From contig NZ_JAAEHL010000004.1 in NCBI RefSeq assembly GCF_010614725.1, positions 62,001-126,000 on the forward strand: a stretch of DNA of 64,000 nucleotides, written 5' to 3'. Positions within the stretch are counted from its first letter, which is position 1, and every line of letters begins with the position of its first letter. Below the pieces are notes generated by a model that saw only the letters and a list, made by a program, of their open reading frames with translations, was not told the origin of the DNA and did not search any database. Of the stretch, positions 16,217 through 25,437 are shown piece by piece. Source of the stretch: Flavobacterium ajazii. Lineage in GTDB: Bacteria > Bacteroidota > Bacteroidia > Flavobacteriales > Flavobacteriaceae. The position numbers were made by a program, and so were the translations under genes.

Positions 16217-17362
16217 TTGAATACAAACTATTCTTTCTGGATTTATAAAAGCGCATCATTATTGCCTTTAGAATGGAATTCACTCGCCTCAGACAACATT
16301 TTTTTAACCAAAGAATACCTTGAAGTACTGGAAAATTCTTCTCCGGTAAATATGACCTGTCATTTTATTGGGCTTTTTGAAGAAGAAAAACTGATCGGAA
16401 TTGTGCTGACACAATTTTTATTTGCAGAGAAACTGGAATCTTTTGGAGAACGCGATAAATGCTTAAAAACCTCTGTCCGGAATTTTGCTCTCAAGAATTT
16501 CGCTTCACATGTATTGTTTGTAGGAAACAATATGCTTACCGGACAAAATGCTTTTATCTTTGATAAAAATGTAAAACAATCAAAAGTTATTAAAATACTT
16601 CATAAAGCAATTACTCAGCTTAAAAAGGATTTAAAATCAAGCGGAAAAAAAGTACATATAACCAGCATAAAAGATTTTACAGCAGAAGAAATCAAACCGT
16701 TACAGGCAGAATTCAAAAACAATTATACGTTTTCAACTCAGCCCAATATGATTTTTGAAATCAATAAAAACTGGAAAACAGAGCAGGATTACATTGATGC
16801 TTTATCCAAAAAATATCGGGATCAGTATAAACGCGCCCGAAAAAAATCGGAAGGAATTATAAAACAAAAAATGTCTCTGATCGATATTCGAAAATATGAA
16901 GATGTTATTTACGAGTTATATTTTCATGTGGCGAAAAACGCTCCTTTTAATACTTTTTTCTTAGCCCGAAACCATTTTAGCTTTTTCAAGGAAATAATGA
17001 AGGAAAACTTTTTGCTTTATGGCTATTTTTTAGACGAAAAACTAATCGGTTTCAACACATTGATAAAAAACGGAGATGTTATGGACACCTATTTTTTAGG
17101 ATATGATGAAAGTATACAACGTGAAAAAATGCTCTATCTGAATATGCTTTACGACATGATAGCCTATTCTGTCAAAAAAGGTTTTTCAACGATTGTTTTT
17201 GCCAGAACCGCTCTTGAAATCAAAAGTTCTGTTGGTGCAAAACCTGTAAAAATGTATGGTCTGATCACACACAGCAATGCACTAATCAATCACAACATTG
17301 CCCGATTTTTTAATTATCTGGAACCTAAAACTGAGTGGCAGGAACGAAATCCTTTTAAATAA
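16217..17362 (+). CDS. GNAT/BioF2-like acyltransferase domain protein
   Basis: 381-residue cytosolic protein resembling the GNAT-fold proteins annotated as peptidoglycan-bridge or BioF2-like acetyltransferases. The C-terminal half carries KKYRDQYKRARKKSEG, LYFHVAKNAPFNTFFLARNHFSFFKEI, YGYFLDEKLIGFNTLI, and DTYFLGYDES, the acyl-donor-binding side of that fold. The start is unusual: an in-frame TAG lies 9 bp before TTG 16217 and no ATG occurs until far inside the conserved N-terminus, so TTG is the likely start. It converges with the lipid kinase gene with a 9-bp gap. The substrate cannot be predicted. Confidence 0.75.
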   Translation: MNTNYSFWIYKSASLLPLEWNSLASDNIFLTKEYLEVLENSSPVNMTCHFIGLFEEEKLIGIVLTQFLFAEKLESFGERDKCLKTSVRNFALKNFASHVLFVGNNMLTGQNAFIFDKNVKQSKVIKILHKAITQLKKDLKSSGKKVHITSIKDFTAEEIKPLQAEFKNNYTFSTQPNMIFEINKNWKTEQDYIDALSKKYRDQYKRARKKSEGIIKQKMSLIDIRKYEDVIYELYFHVAKNAPFNTFFLARNHFSFFKEIMKENFLLYGYFLDEKLIGFNTLIKNGDVMDTYFLGYDESIQREKMLYLNMLYDMIAYSVKKGFSTIVFARTALEIKSSVGAKPVKMYGLITHSNALINHNIARFFNYLEPKTEWQERNPFK

Positions 17363-17371
17363 CTATTTTTT

Positions 17372-18241
17372 TTAAGGAATCGCGATTTTCATTTGTTTGT
17401 GTAAAATGTGAATTTCTAAAGAAGTCTGCGCTCCACAATATTCGCCATCGATCTGAAAATTTACCGGATAATCAGTTTCTATAATCGCTTTTTCGGTTGA
17501 AATAATAACAACATCTTCAGAATCAATAGGCATATTCCCGGTAACGATTTTCCCAATTAAAAATAAATCAAGACTTTTTAGGATTATCAATTCGAATTTA
17601 CCATCATTCATTGCACCATTTGGGTTAATGGTCACACCTGTGCCGTATTTTTGAGAATTAGCAATCACGATCATTCTTGCGACGTGTTTAACCGTTTCTT
17701 TATTGGCTGTAATTGTAGCTACGAAAGGTTCGTTTACATCGGTCAGGGTTGTAAATGCCTGCAATGCATATCCCCAGAAGCCACGTACATCACTTTCTTC
17801 ATAATTTTTTACCAGATTGGCATTAAGACCAAGATCACTCAAATGAATACTTTTTTTACCGTTGATACAAATCATATCCATTTCGATATAATGATGTAAA
17901 AAAGCAATTTTCAGGTTCTCTTCTATTGTTGAAGGCAAATTTAAATCGACAGAAAGTCCGTTTGCAGAACCAGCAGGTAAAATGCCAATAATCACATCGT
18001 GTTCTTCCATTGCTTCAGCTACCATTTTTATGGTTCCATCTCCACCAGCAACCACAATTCGTTCTGGTTGATATTGATTATATACGGATTGTATTTCTTT
18101 TAAATCACTTTTTCCGGTAGTTTCATAAACTTCTAAATCAAAATGATTTATAGCTGCAAACTCGCTTACAGCCTCAATCAAATCTGATTTATCCAAATCT
18201 CCGGAAATTGGATTCACTACAAACAGAATGTTCTTTTTCAA
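17372..18241 (-). CDS. Diacylglycerol/lipid kinase family protein (YegS/BmrU type)
   Basis: 289 residues, the usual length of YegS/BmrU lipid kinases, which phosphorylate diacylglycerol or related lipids at the inner membrane face. Family marks in order: LFVVNPISGDLDK at the N-terminus, VVAGGDGTIKMVAEAM (the GGDGT nucleotide-binding motif, about residues 61-76), GILPAGSANGLSVDLNLP and HLSDLGLNANLV, then NGAMNDGKFELIIL. The gene is divergent from the App1-type phosphatase with 61 bp between starts, so synthesis and removal of phosphatidate may be co-controlled. Confidence 0.92.
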   Translation of the reverse strand: MKKNILFVVNPISGDLDKSDLIEAVSEFAAINHFDLEVYETTGKSDLKEIQSVYNQYQPERIVVAGGDGTIKMVAEAMEEHDVIIGILPAGSANGLSVDLNLPSTIEENLKIAFLHHYIEMDMICINGKKSIHLSDLGLNANLVKNYEESDVRGFWGYALQAFTTLTDVNEPFVATITANKETVKHVARMIVIANSQKYGTGVTINPNGAMNDGKFELIILKSLDLFLIGKIVTGNMPIDSEDVVIISTEKAIIETDYPVNFQIDGEYCGAQTSLEIHILHKQMKIAIP

Positions 18242-18302
18242 AATTTTATTCTTAAAACCAATTAAATTAAGTAAATTACAGTTACATAAATATACGTAAT
18301 TA

Positions 18303-19265
18303 ATGAAACCAATTTTACAATTATATCGTGGTTATGCAAATGAACAAGAGTTAATTGTAATGGGCCATGTTTTAAAAAGAGAACACAATTACGATTTTGA
18401 GAAAAAGAAATTAAAAAATGCTACTTCAACTCTCAAATTATTTAGGATAAAAACCATTAAAAATTTTGATGTTTATCTTCACTACAACAATGAAATAATT
18501 CATACCAAAACACTTGATGATGGTTATTTCAATTTCTGTATTCCGCTGGAAAAAGAGACTCATTTTGGCTGGATGCCGTATGAGGTAAGTTTAAAGTATA
18601 AAAATGAAACTATTCGCTGCGAAGGCAGTTTTATCAGGCCTCATAAAGGAAAACTCGGTATCATATCGGATATTGATGATACTTTTTTAATTTCCCACAC
18701 GAATAACGTCTTTCGAAAAATTTATGTTTTACTTTTTAAAAATGTTAATGATCGTAAGGTTTTTAAAGATGTTGTAGCACATTATCAGTCTTTAAGTCAG
18801 GCCGGGAGAGAAAGCCCCGAAGAAGGAAATGCTTTTTTCTATATCTCAAGCAGCGAATGGAATTTATACCGGTTTATTGCCAAGTTTACGCGAATTAACA
18901 AACTTCCAAAAGCGGTTTTTTTATTGAAAGACATCAAAAGAGGAGTCACTGATTTTTTTATGAGCGGAAGAGGAAATCACGACCATAAATTCGAAAAAAT
19001 CAAACATGTTGTCGAATTTTATCCGACTTTAAAATATGTCTTAATGGGAGACGATTCACAGCACGATCCTATTTTGTATGAAAGAATCTGCAAAATATTC
19101 CCTGTTACCGTAATTGCAGTTTACATCAGACAAACCGGAAAGTCACAGAAAAAAGAAGTCAAAAAGATTTTAAAGAATTTAGAAAGTCTTGACGTTTCGG
19201 TTTGTTATTTTAAAGAAAGTAGTAAAGCGATTGAACATTCAAGATCTATTGGGATAATAAAGTAG
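18303..19265 (+). CDS. App1-family phosphatidate phosphatase-like protein (DUF2183)
   Basis: 320-residue HAD-fold protein related to yeast App1 phosphatidate phosphatase. The catalytic motif GIISDIDDTFLISH (DxDxT, about residues 118-131) is intact, followed by VFKDVVAHYQSL, the serine motif FYISSSEWNLY, FFMSGRGNHDHKF, and the acidic motif VLMGDDSQHDPILY. The N-terminal 110 residues form the beta-rich region typical of bacterial App1 proteins. It is divergent from a lipid kinase, an enzymatically sensible pairing. Its stop codon begins the inverted repeat at 19265-19315. Confidence 0.9.
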   Translation: MKPILQLYRGYANEQELIVMGHVLKREHNYDFEKKKLKNATSTLKLFRIKTIKNFDVYLHYNNEIIHTKTLDDGYFNFCIPLEKETHFGWMPYEVSLKYKNETIRCEGSFIRPHKGKLGIISDIDDTFLISHTNNVFRKIYVLLFKNVNDRKVFKDVVAHYQSLSQAGRESPEEGNAFFYISSSEWNLYRFIAKFTRINKLPKAVFLLKDIKRGVTDFFMSGRGNHDHKFEKIKHVVEFYPTLKYVLMGDDSQHDPILYERICKIFPVTVIAVYIRQTGKSQKKEVKKILKNLESLDVSVCYFKESSKAIEHSRSIGIIK

Positions 19266-19315
19266 TTCAGGTTTCAGGTTTTCACACGTAACTTGAAACC
19301 CTGAAACCTGAACTA
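19265..19315. repeat. Long inverted repeat of CAGGTTT units between convergent genes
   Basis: AGTTCAGGTTTCAGG (19265-19279) pairs perfectly with CCTGAAACCTGAACT (19301-19315); the stem continues five more pairs beyond one mismatch. It may act as a bidirectional terminator for the convergent App1 and ABC-F genes. The unit CCTGAAAC and the 10-mer AACTTGAAAC recur at 48435-48473 and 52409-52421. Confidence 0.75.
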
Positions 19316-19320
19316 AAAAA

Positions 19321-21240
19321 CTATGAGTTAAAATTATCAATTTCTTCCTGAACAACTTCCCAGTCAATTAACAATTGATCCAGATCTGCTTTCTTTTTAT
19401 TGTAAGCAGTAAAAAAAGATGCGTCTTCGATGTGTTTATCATAATTGGTTTCCAACATTTTATCATCATGCTGAATTTGTTTTTCTAACTGCTGAATCTG
19501 ACTTTCGATTTTACTTAATCTGTTTTGAAGCGCTTTTGTTTTCTTTTGATCTTCATAAGATACTTTGCTAACTTCTTTCTCTTTTGGAGCTGCAGCTTTT
19601 ACAACATCTTTTTTCTCGACTTCGCGCATATTTTCAAGATTGCGTTGTTCTAAGAAGAAGTTGATATCTCCTAAATATTCTTTAATTTTTTGATCTTTAA
19701 ATTCATAAACGATATTCGACATTCCCTGAAGAAAATCCCTGTCGTGAGAAACTAACAATAAAGTTCCTCCGAATTTTTGAAGCGCTGCTTTTAATACGTT
19801 TTTAGATTTAATATCCAGATGGTTAGTCGGCTCATCCATCAGCAACACATTTATTGGCTGCAATAACAATTTACAAAGCGCCAAACGGTTACGCTCACCT
19901 CCGGAAAGTACTTTTACTTTTTTCTCTACATCATCTCCGCGAAATAAAAACGAACCCAACATATCACGCACTTTCATACGGTTGGTATCTGTTGCAGCAT
20001 CTTCCATGGTTTGAAGCAAGGTAATCTCACCATCAAGATATTCTGCCTGATTCTGAGCAAAATATCCTAATTGCACATTGTGTCCCAATTTGATATTTCC
20101 CTGATATTCAAATTCATTTACAAGCGCTTTGATGAAAGTCGATTTTCCTTGTCCGTTTTGACCAACGAAAGCAATTTTACTTCCTCTTTCAACCAATAAA
20201 CTAATATCCTTAAGAATCGTTTTATCTCCGTAAGCTTTCGTTACATGTTCAGCCTCAATAACTACTTTTCCCGGTTCTTTTGAAACTGGAAACGAGATAT
20301 TCATTACTGAATTATCATCTTCATCAACTTCGATTCTTTCTACTTTATCTAATTTTTTAATCAGCGATTGAGCCATCGAAGCTTTTGAAGCCTTGGCACG
20401 GAATTTCTCGATTAATTTTTCAGTTTCCTCAATCTTCTTCTGCTGATTTTTTTGAGTCGCTAATTGCTTCTCACGAATTTCATGACGCAATTCTAAATAT
20501 TGAGAATAAGGTTTGTTGAAATCGTATGCTTTTCCTAACGAAATTTCGATTGTTCTATTCGTTACATTATCCAGGAACATTTTATCGTGCGATACTATCA
20601 CGACAACTCCCGGATAACTGCGAAGGAAGTTTTCTAACCAGATAATACTTTCAATATCTAAATGGTTCGTTGGCTCATCCAGAAGCAATACATCATTAGA
20701 CTGCAATAAAAGTTTTGCAAGCTCAATACGCATTCGCCATCCTCCTGAAAAGGTTTCGGTTTGGTTATTGAAAACTTCTCTTTTGAAACCTAATCCTAAA
20801 AGAATTTTCTCTGTGTCTCCAACATAATTGTAACCTCCGAGAAGATCAAAACGATGTGTATAATCAGATAAATCTTCAATGATTTGTCCGTATTCTTCAC
20901 TTTCATAATCAGTTCTGGTCACCAATTGATGATTGATTTCCTCCAGTTTTTTTTCTACAACTTTAATTTCAGTAAAAGCTTCGTATGCTTCTTCTAAAAC
21001 AGTTCTTCCTTGTTCAAAATCGATATCCTGGCGAAGGAAGCCCATTTTGATATCTTTCTCTTGCGAGATAACTCCTGAGTCCGGTTTAAAATCCCCAGCC
21101 AGCATTTTTAGCATTGTAGATTTACCCGCCCCGTTTTTACCAACAAGACCTACGCGGTCGCCGGCACCCAAACGGAAAGTAACTTCTTCAAATAAATAGG
21201 TTCCTCCAAAAGAAACAGAAAGATTGTGTATATTAAGCAT
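19321..21240 (-). CDS. ABC-F family ATPase (translation/ribosome-associated, Uup/YheS-like)
   Basis: Soluble twin-ATPase protein, 639 residues, acting on ribosomes rather than in transport. Domain 1: Walker A GLVGKNGAGKST, signature FSGGWRMR, Walker B VLLLDEPTNHLD. A charged linker helix region (about 240-300) follows. Domain 2: Walker A FVGQNGQGKST, signature LSGGERNR, Walker B VLLMDEPTNHLD. A C-terminal coiled-coil extension (about 565-639) resembles the Uup/YheS C-terminal domain. No membrane segments. Exact subfamily cannot be fixed by eye. Confidence 0.93.
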   Translation of the reverse strand: MLNIHNLSVSFGGTYLFEEVTFRLGAGDRVGLVGKNGAGKSTMLKMLAGDFKPDSGVISQEKDIKMGFLRQDIDFEQGRTVLEEAYEAFTEIKVVEKKLEEINHQLVTRTDYESEEYGQIIEDLSDYTHRFDLLGGYNYVGDTEKILLGLGFKREVFNNQTETFSGGWRMRIELAKLLLQSNDVLLLDEPTNHLDIESIIWLENFLRSYPGVVVIVSHDKMFLDNVTNRTIEISLGKAYDFNKPYSQYLELRHEIREKQLATQKNQQKKIEETEKLIEKFRAKASKASMAQSLIKKLDKVERIEVDEDDNSVMNISFPVSKEPGKVVIEAEHVTKAYGDKTILKDISLLVERGSKIAFVGQNGQGKSTFIKALVNEFEYQGNIKLGHNVQLGYFAQNQAEYLDGEITLLQTMEDAATDTNRMKVRDMLGSFLFRGDDVEKKVKVLSGGERNRLALCKLLLQPINVLLMDEPTNHLDIKSKNVLKAALQKFGGTLLLVSHDRDFLQGMSNIVYEFKDQKIKEYLGDINFFLEQRNLENMREVEKKDVVKAAAPKEKEVSKVSYEDQKKTKALQNRLSKIESQIQQLEKQIQHDDKMLETNYDKHIEDASFFTAYNKKKADLDQLLIDWEVVQEEIDNFNS

Positions 21241-21335
21241 AATTTGAGTAAAAACTAAAGGCCGTAAAAAAACTTTATTTTATTAATAAAAAACAAATTG
21301 TAAATACACCTTTGGGTTTTACAATTTTGAAAGTG

Positions 21336-21343
21336 CAAAAGTA
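21336..21343 (-). promoter_or_regulatory. -7 promoter element for the ABC-F gene
   Basis: On the - strand this reads TACTTTTG, matching TAnnTTTG, about 95 bp before the ABC-F start at 21240. A matching -33 is not clear. Confidence 0.35.
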
Positions 21344-21401
21344 TAACTTTTAATTGAAGTTTTATACTGAAAAACAATCGCTTTACAATATTCTAAAACC
21401 A

Positions 21402-21441
21402 GAAACGGATTGAAAATTCAATGTGATTTTCAATCCGTTTC
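21402..21441 (-). terminator. Terminator hairpin at the end of the ter/terC transcript
   Basis: GAAACGGATTGAAAAT (21402-21417) and ATTTTCAATCCGTTTC (21426-21441) pair perfectly over 16 bp with an 8-base loop. It lies about 30 bp past the terC stop, the natural end of the long - strand cluster. The T run after it is short (TGGTTTTAG). Confidence 0.8.
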
Positions 21442-21473
21442 CGGTTTATTTAGATTTTAAAAATCTTTTTTAA

Positions 21474-22478
21474 TTAAGCTTCTTCTCCTTTAGGCTCTGG
21501 CATTAAAATAGAAGCTATAACTGAAATCACAAGAACACCTCCAATTACCAATAATGAATAAATAGATTCGATATGATAGAATGGAGAAATAATCATTTTT
21601 ATTCCGATAAACGACAAGATAATTGCCAAACCGTATTGTAATTTACTAAACAAGTGAATAAAGTTATCTAACAAGAAGAACAATGCTCTAAGTCCTAAAA
21701 TTGCAAAAATGTTAGAAGTATAAAGAATAAACGGATCATTTGAAATTGCAAAAATCGCAGGAATAGAATCTACTGCAAACAATAAATCTGTAAACTCAAT
21801 TACAGCTACTACTACTAAAAGCGGTGTTGCTAATTTTTTTCCGTTTTCGATTGTAAAAAATTTATCTCCATCGTATTTATCGCTAACATTAAAAAACTTT
21901 CTGATTAATCTTGCACCTCTTGTGTTATTGTAATCTTCATCGTCGTCGTCATCTCCAGAAGACCATGATTTAACTCCAGCGTATACTAAGAACAATCCGA
22001 AAGCGGTCATGATTAAGTTAATATCATATTTGAATCCTTCTAATCCTGCTAGGCCTAAAAGTTTGTTTAAATAAGTAAGTTCGATTAAGAATGCGCCTGA
22101 GAATATAAAAATTGCACGTAAAACCAACGCTCCTATAATACCCCAGAATAAAACTTTGTGCTTGTTTTCGTTTTGTACATCAAAAAACTTAAAAACTAAT
22201 ATAAAGACAAACAGATTGTCTACAGAAAGTGCTTTTTCGATCCAGTATGCAGACTGAAATTCATAGAATTTTGCTGCTCCCGCAAAGTGATATACCAAAC
22301 CACTAAAAATCATGGCTAAACTGATCCATACTAATGACCATGTTATCGCTTCTTTATTTGTTACTACGTGACTTTTTTTATTGAAAATTCCTAAATCCAG
22401 CAAGAGCATAATAAGTACTGCAACTGCAAAAACGATAACTAGACCGGGATGTTCCGAAAAAATTGGGTGTTGATTCAT
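21474..22478 (-). CDS. terC: TerC-family integral membrane protein
   Basis: 334-residue inner-membrane protein of the TerC/Alx family, linked to tellurite resistance and to manganese or metal homeostasis. About eight or nine hydrophobic segments are visible. Family hallmarks: MLLLDLGIFNKK, IEKALSVDNLFVFILVFKFF, and FTDLLFAVDSIPAIFAISNDPF, with acidic residues inside membrane helices likely to bind a cation. A cytoplasmic acidic loop (GDDDDDED) lies mid-protein. It begins 30 bp after the kinase gene and closes the Ter locus, so it is probably the membrane component of that system. Confidence 0.93.
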   Translation of the reverse strand: MNQHPIFSEHPGLVIVFAVAVLIMLLLDLGIFNKKSHVVTNKEAITWSLVWISLAMIFSGLVYHFAGAAKFYEFQSAYWIEKALSVDNLFVFILVFKFFDVQNENKHKVLFWGIIGALVLRAIFIFSGAFLIELTYLNKLLGLAGLEGFKYDINLIMTAFGLFLVYAGVKSWSSGDDDDDEDYNNTRGARLIRKFFNVSDKYDGDKFFTIENGKKLATPLLVVVAVIEFTDLLFAVDSIPAIFAISNDPFILYTSNIFAILGLRALFFLLDNFIHLFSKLQYGLAIILSFIGIKMIISPFYHIESIYSLLVIGGVLVISVIASILMPEPKGEEA

Positions 22479-22508
22479 TTTAGATATTAATTAAGTTAAA
22501 TTTTAAAA

Positions 22509-24020
22509 TTATGTATTAGCCATTGTTACCATTATTACTCTTCCTCCTTCTTCATTAGAAAGGAGTATTTTTTTTCCGTGTGTAAGCTCCACCATGGTAC
22601 CTATTGGAATTTCCGTGTTCTCTGTTAAATCTTTGAGCGATGTCAGTTTTTGATTGACTAACACCCACTTACCATTAAAAAATGTAAAATAGCCAACCGG
22701 AACTTTGTGTTGTGGTGCTAACTTTTCATTTCTGACAATATTACGATTAACATGCCATTGAAACAAATATTGATCATTATAAACCATCAATCTATGATTC
22801 TCGGGCTTCCAGGTCGTTTCCTGAAACTGATAATACAGATCCAAAATCGGAAGTGTACCCTGATGTGCAGTACCACAAAAAGGACATTTCGGTGTATTGG
22901 TATTATCAAAAACATACCATTTTTGCTCGCATGTAGGATTATGGCATTTCTGCATTAAGTCAGTTGTTTTAAGCAATGCAATTTCCCATTCTTCTGCATT
23001 TGGCCGCTGCATCGGACTGTGTAACCCGTCTACAAAAACTTTATCAAAGAGTGTTTTCAAATAAGGACCTGTAATGGTATAAGGCAATTTTGTAATGTCT
23101 GCCCAAGGCAAATCCCATTTAGAAACCTGATTAATTTTTGGTCTGTTTGTATCATCTGTTGGATGCTCAATGAACATAGCTTTTTCACCCATTGATAACA
23201 AATCGTCTTTTTCCGTATCCAAATCATGGACTTTTCCTCCTTTTAGAGGATGTCTGTGCAATAAAAACATATAAATCAAAACCGGAAGCGCATGCAAATC
23301 GGTAAGTCTGTTTGGCAATTTTCGATTCGGATCATTTTTATCTAAATGTTTACTCGAAAGTACTTCAGGAGCAATAAACTCGGCTGTACCAATTACTTCA
23401 GCCGGAAACAATCCAGGCACAACTAATCCGTCCAAATCGATCATACAAGCTGATCTTTCTATTGGATCGATCAAAACATTATTGTATGATAAATCAGAAT
23501 GAGCCAATCCCATGGCATGCATTTTTTTTACACCCCTGGAAAGATTTACACAAACCTGAAAATAACTCAGCCAATCTCCCAGTTCTGAAGTTGCAACGCG
23601 TAATGGGAAATGCGGATTTCTGAATTTTGGTCCTGCAAACCACTTTCCGTTTTTTTCTTTTCCCTGAATTAAATCGCTAGTCTGATATCCCTTTCTAAAA
23701 AAGAATTTTGGCTTATAAACAGGAACAATAATTCCAGTTAAACCATTATACTCTATAACATCCGTTGGCCATCTGAAAACTTCATTTAAATAATAATCTC
23801 CAGCTTCTCCATTCTGGATTTGAGAATAGTATTTATTCGTTATTTTTTGAAGTCTTTCCTTCTGATTAAAATCTAATTTTTCTCTAAAAATAGCGACAAC
23901 ATATTTACGGTCAGGGCTGAAATAGACATCTTTTACACCACCTCGCATTGGTTCTCCGTTATCAACAAATTGATAGGTTTTTGCCGGGTCGTTTATTGAT
24001 TTTACTGTAACTGTACTCAT
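22509..24020 (-). CDS. Ter-associated protein kinase with C-terminal zinc ribbon
   Basis: 503 residues. The kinase domain (about 20-340) has a glycine-rich start (MRGGVKDVYF), catalytic loop HSDLSYNN (about 174-181, HSD for HRD), metal motif IDLDGL (for DFG, about 194-199) and GTAEFIAPE (about 211-219). The usual VAxK lysine position reads VVAIFREK, so the ATP-binding lysine is uncertain. After the kinase comes a zinc ribbon with Cys near 359, 364, 379 and 382 (KCHNPTCEQKW, KCPFCGTAH), then a beta-rich domain of about 100 residues. It is encoded 2 bp after the PP2C gene. Kinase, PP2C and vWA together are the known TerY-P triad of Ter systems. Confidence 0.88.
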   Translation of the reverse strand: MSTVTVKSINDPAKTYQFVDNGEPMRGGVKDVYFSPDRKYVVAIFREKLDFNQKERLQKITNKYYSQIQNGEAGDYYLNEVFRWPTDVIEYNGLTGIIVPVYKPKFFFRKGYQTSDLIQGKEKNGKWFAGPKFRNPHFPLRVATSELGDWLSYFQVCVNLSRGVKKMHAMGLAHSDLSYNNVLIDPIERSACMIDLDGLVVPGLFPAEVIGTAEFIAPEVLSSKHLDKNDPNRKLPNRLTDLHALPVLIYMFLLHRHPLKGGKVHDLDTEKDDLLSMGEKAMFIEHPTDDTNRPKINQVSKWDLPWADITKLPYTITGPYLKTLFDKVFVDGLHSPMQRPNAEEWEIALLKTTDLMQKCHNPTCEQKWYVFDNTNTPKCPFCGTAHQGTLPILDLYYQFQETTWKPENHRLMVYNDQYLFQWHVNRNIVRNEKLAPQHKVPVGYFTFFNGKWVLVNQKLTSLKDLTENTEIPIGTMVELTHGKKILLSNEEGGRVIMVTMANT

Positions 24021-24022
24021 TT

Positions 24023-25432
24023 TTAGTAAATTATAGCAAGTGTTCTGTCATCATGGTTTCCCGGACTCCAAAAATCCATCCAGGTCGAAAGCTGTGCTGC
24101 AATATCTGCATTTTCATTTTCAAAATCAACTTTAGATCCATCTTCATTATTTCCTTTTAAATCAGACAAAAACTCATTCCACCTTTCTATTTTTTCCAGA
24201 TTAGCTTCGACAACAAATTTAGGATCGTAAATTCCGTCTGTCATCAGCATTAAATAAGAGAAATCGTTTACCAATTTAAACCCAAAACGCGAAGAAAGTT
24301 TATCACTTTGAAAAATTTCTGGCATGGTAATAAAACGTGTTCCGCCACCAAATTCGCTAACATCTATAACATTCATTAGCGTAATTTCGGTTAAATCTTT
24401 ATTTAGCAAACCAATCGGACAATCGCCAACTCCAAAAGTTAGAATGGCATATCCAAAATCATATTTTTTAACTAAAGCAAAAATTAAAGTCGCATGAAAT
24501 TTTTTCAGTTCTTCATTATTCTCAGTTGCAAATTCTTCAATCTTCTGATTTACAAAATGAGCTGCTTTTAACAGAGTATTGTAAACAAAATATGATATTT
24601 TTTTGGATGAATCCGAATCTGTTTTTTTGTAATGACTGAATAAAATCTCATCAAACTCTTTTAAATTTTCTTTGTCAAGATTCTCTTCGAAGTATTCAAT
24701 TAATGTATCACAGGCTAATTGAGAGCCTTTTCTTGACAAAGAAGATGAACCTGCACCATCTGAAACAGCCAAAACACTCCAGCCATTTGAACTGAAATTT
24801 CTAAATGCAAAATCGTCTTCTCTAAAAGAACCAACATTGGCATGACTTCTTCCTCTTTTAGACGCAACAACAATTTTTTTATCTAAAAATGAACCTGCAG
24901 CTGCTGCATTATCTTCTTTACTGAAAGGAGCATTTTTATCACTTTCAATATTTTTCCATAGTGATTTTGGATCCGGATTTATGATTACTGCAAATACTTT
25001 TTCATTTAAAGGCGTTTCTTCAGCTTCGCCATCAATTTTAAAAAGCATTTTAATTTTTAAATCACCGCTTATTTTTGGGTTTCCTGAAAGCAATTCTTTT
25101 TCGCGATCAAATGAAAGTCCGGTTTCTTCTAAATTTTGAATTTCGTACGAAATAATATCATCCCAACCTAACTGAATAAAATCAATTTTTGCTTCGTATG
25201 TTTTATTCACGGTACCGTTTGGCAGAAAAACAGATTGATTCGTAATATCATCAATTCGATTTATTAAGTTCCAATTTCGCATCATCATCTGCTGTTTTTC
25301 TTTAATTATTTTTACTGCTGTAATATTGATTTCATCGCTAATAAAATCTTCAAAAAGCGATTGTTTGCTTCTTGGAATATCGATTTTATTTTGGAATAAA
25401 AAAGACTGAAGATATCTTTTGATCTCTTCCAT
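24023..25432 (-). CDS. PP2C-type protein phosphatase of the TerY-P triad
   Basis: 469 residues. The C-terminal two thirds are a PP2C domain: SHANVGSFREDDFAFR with the first metal-binding acid, VLAVSDGAGSSSLS (the DGxG motif), FGVGDCPIGLL, YLMLMTDGIYD and the terminal HDDRTLAII. The N-terminal 170 residues are not PP2C; they are predicted mixed alpha/beta and unassigned (LQSFLFQNKIDIPRS start). The key acidic residues are present, so it should be an active Mg/Mn-dependent Ser/Thr phosphatase opposing the kinase. Gaps are 5 bp to the vWA gene before it and 2 bp to the kinase after it. Confidence 0.9.
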   Translation of the reverse strand: MEEIKRYLQSFLFQNKIDIPRSKQSLFEDFISDEINITAVKIIKEKQQMMMRNWNLINRIDDITNQSVFLPNGTVNKTYEAKIDFIQLGWDDIISYEIQNLEETGLSFDREKELLSGNPKISGDLKIKMLFKIDGEAEETPLNEKVFAVIINPDPKSLWKNIESDKNAPFSKEDNAAAAGSFLDKKIVVASKRGRSHANVGSFREDDFAFRNFSSNGWSVLAVSDGAGSSSLSRKGSQLACDTLIEYFEENLDKENLKEFDEILFSHYKKTDSDSSKKISYFVYNTLLKAAHFVNQKIEEFATENNEELKKFHATLIFALVKKYDFGYAILTFGVGDCPIGLLNKDLTEITLMNVIDVSEFGGGTRFITMPEIFQSDKLSSRFGFKLVNDFSYLMLMTDGIYDPKFVVEANLEKIERWNEFLSDLKGNNEDGSKVDFENENADIAAQLSTWMDFWSPGNHDDRTLAIIY

Positions 25433-25437
25433 ACGTA

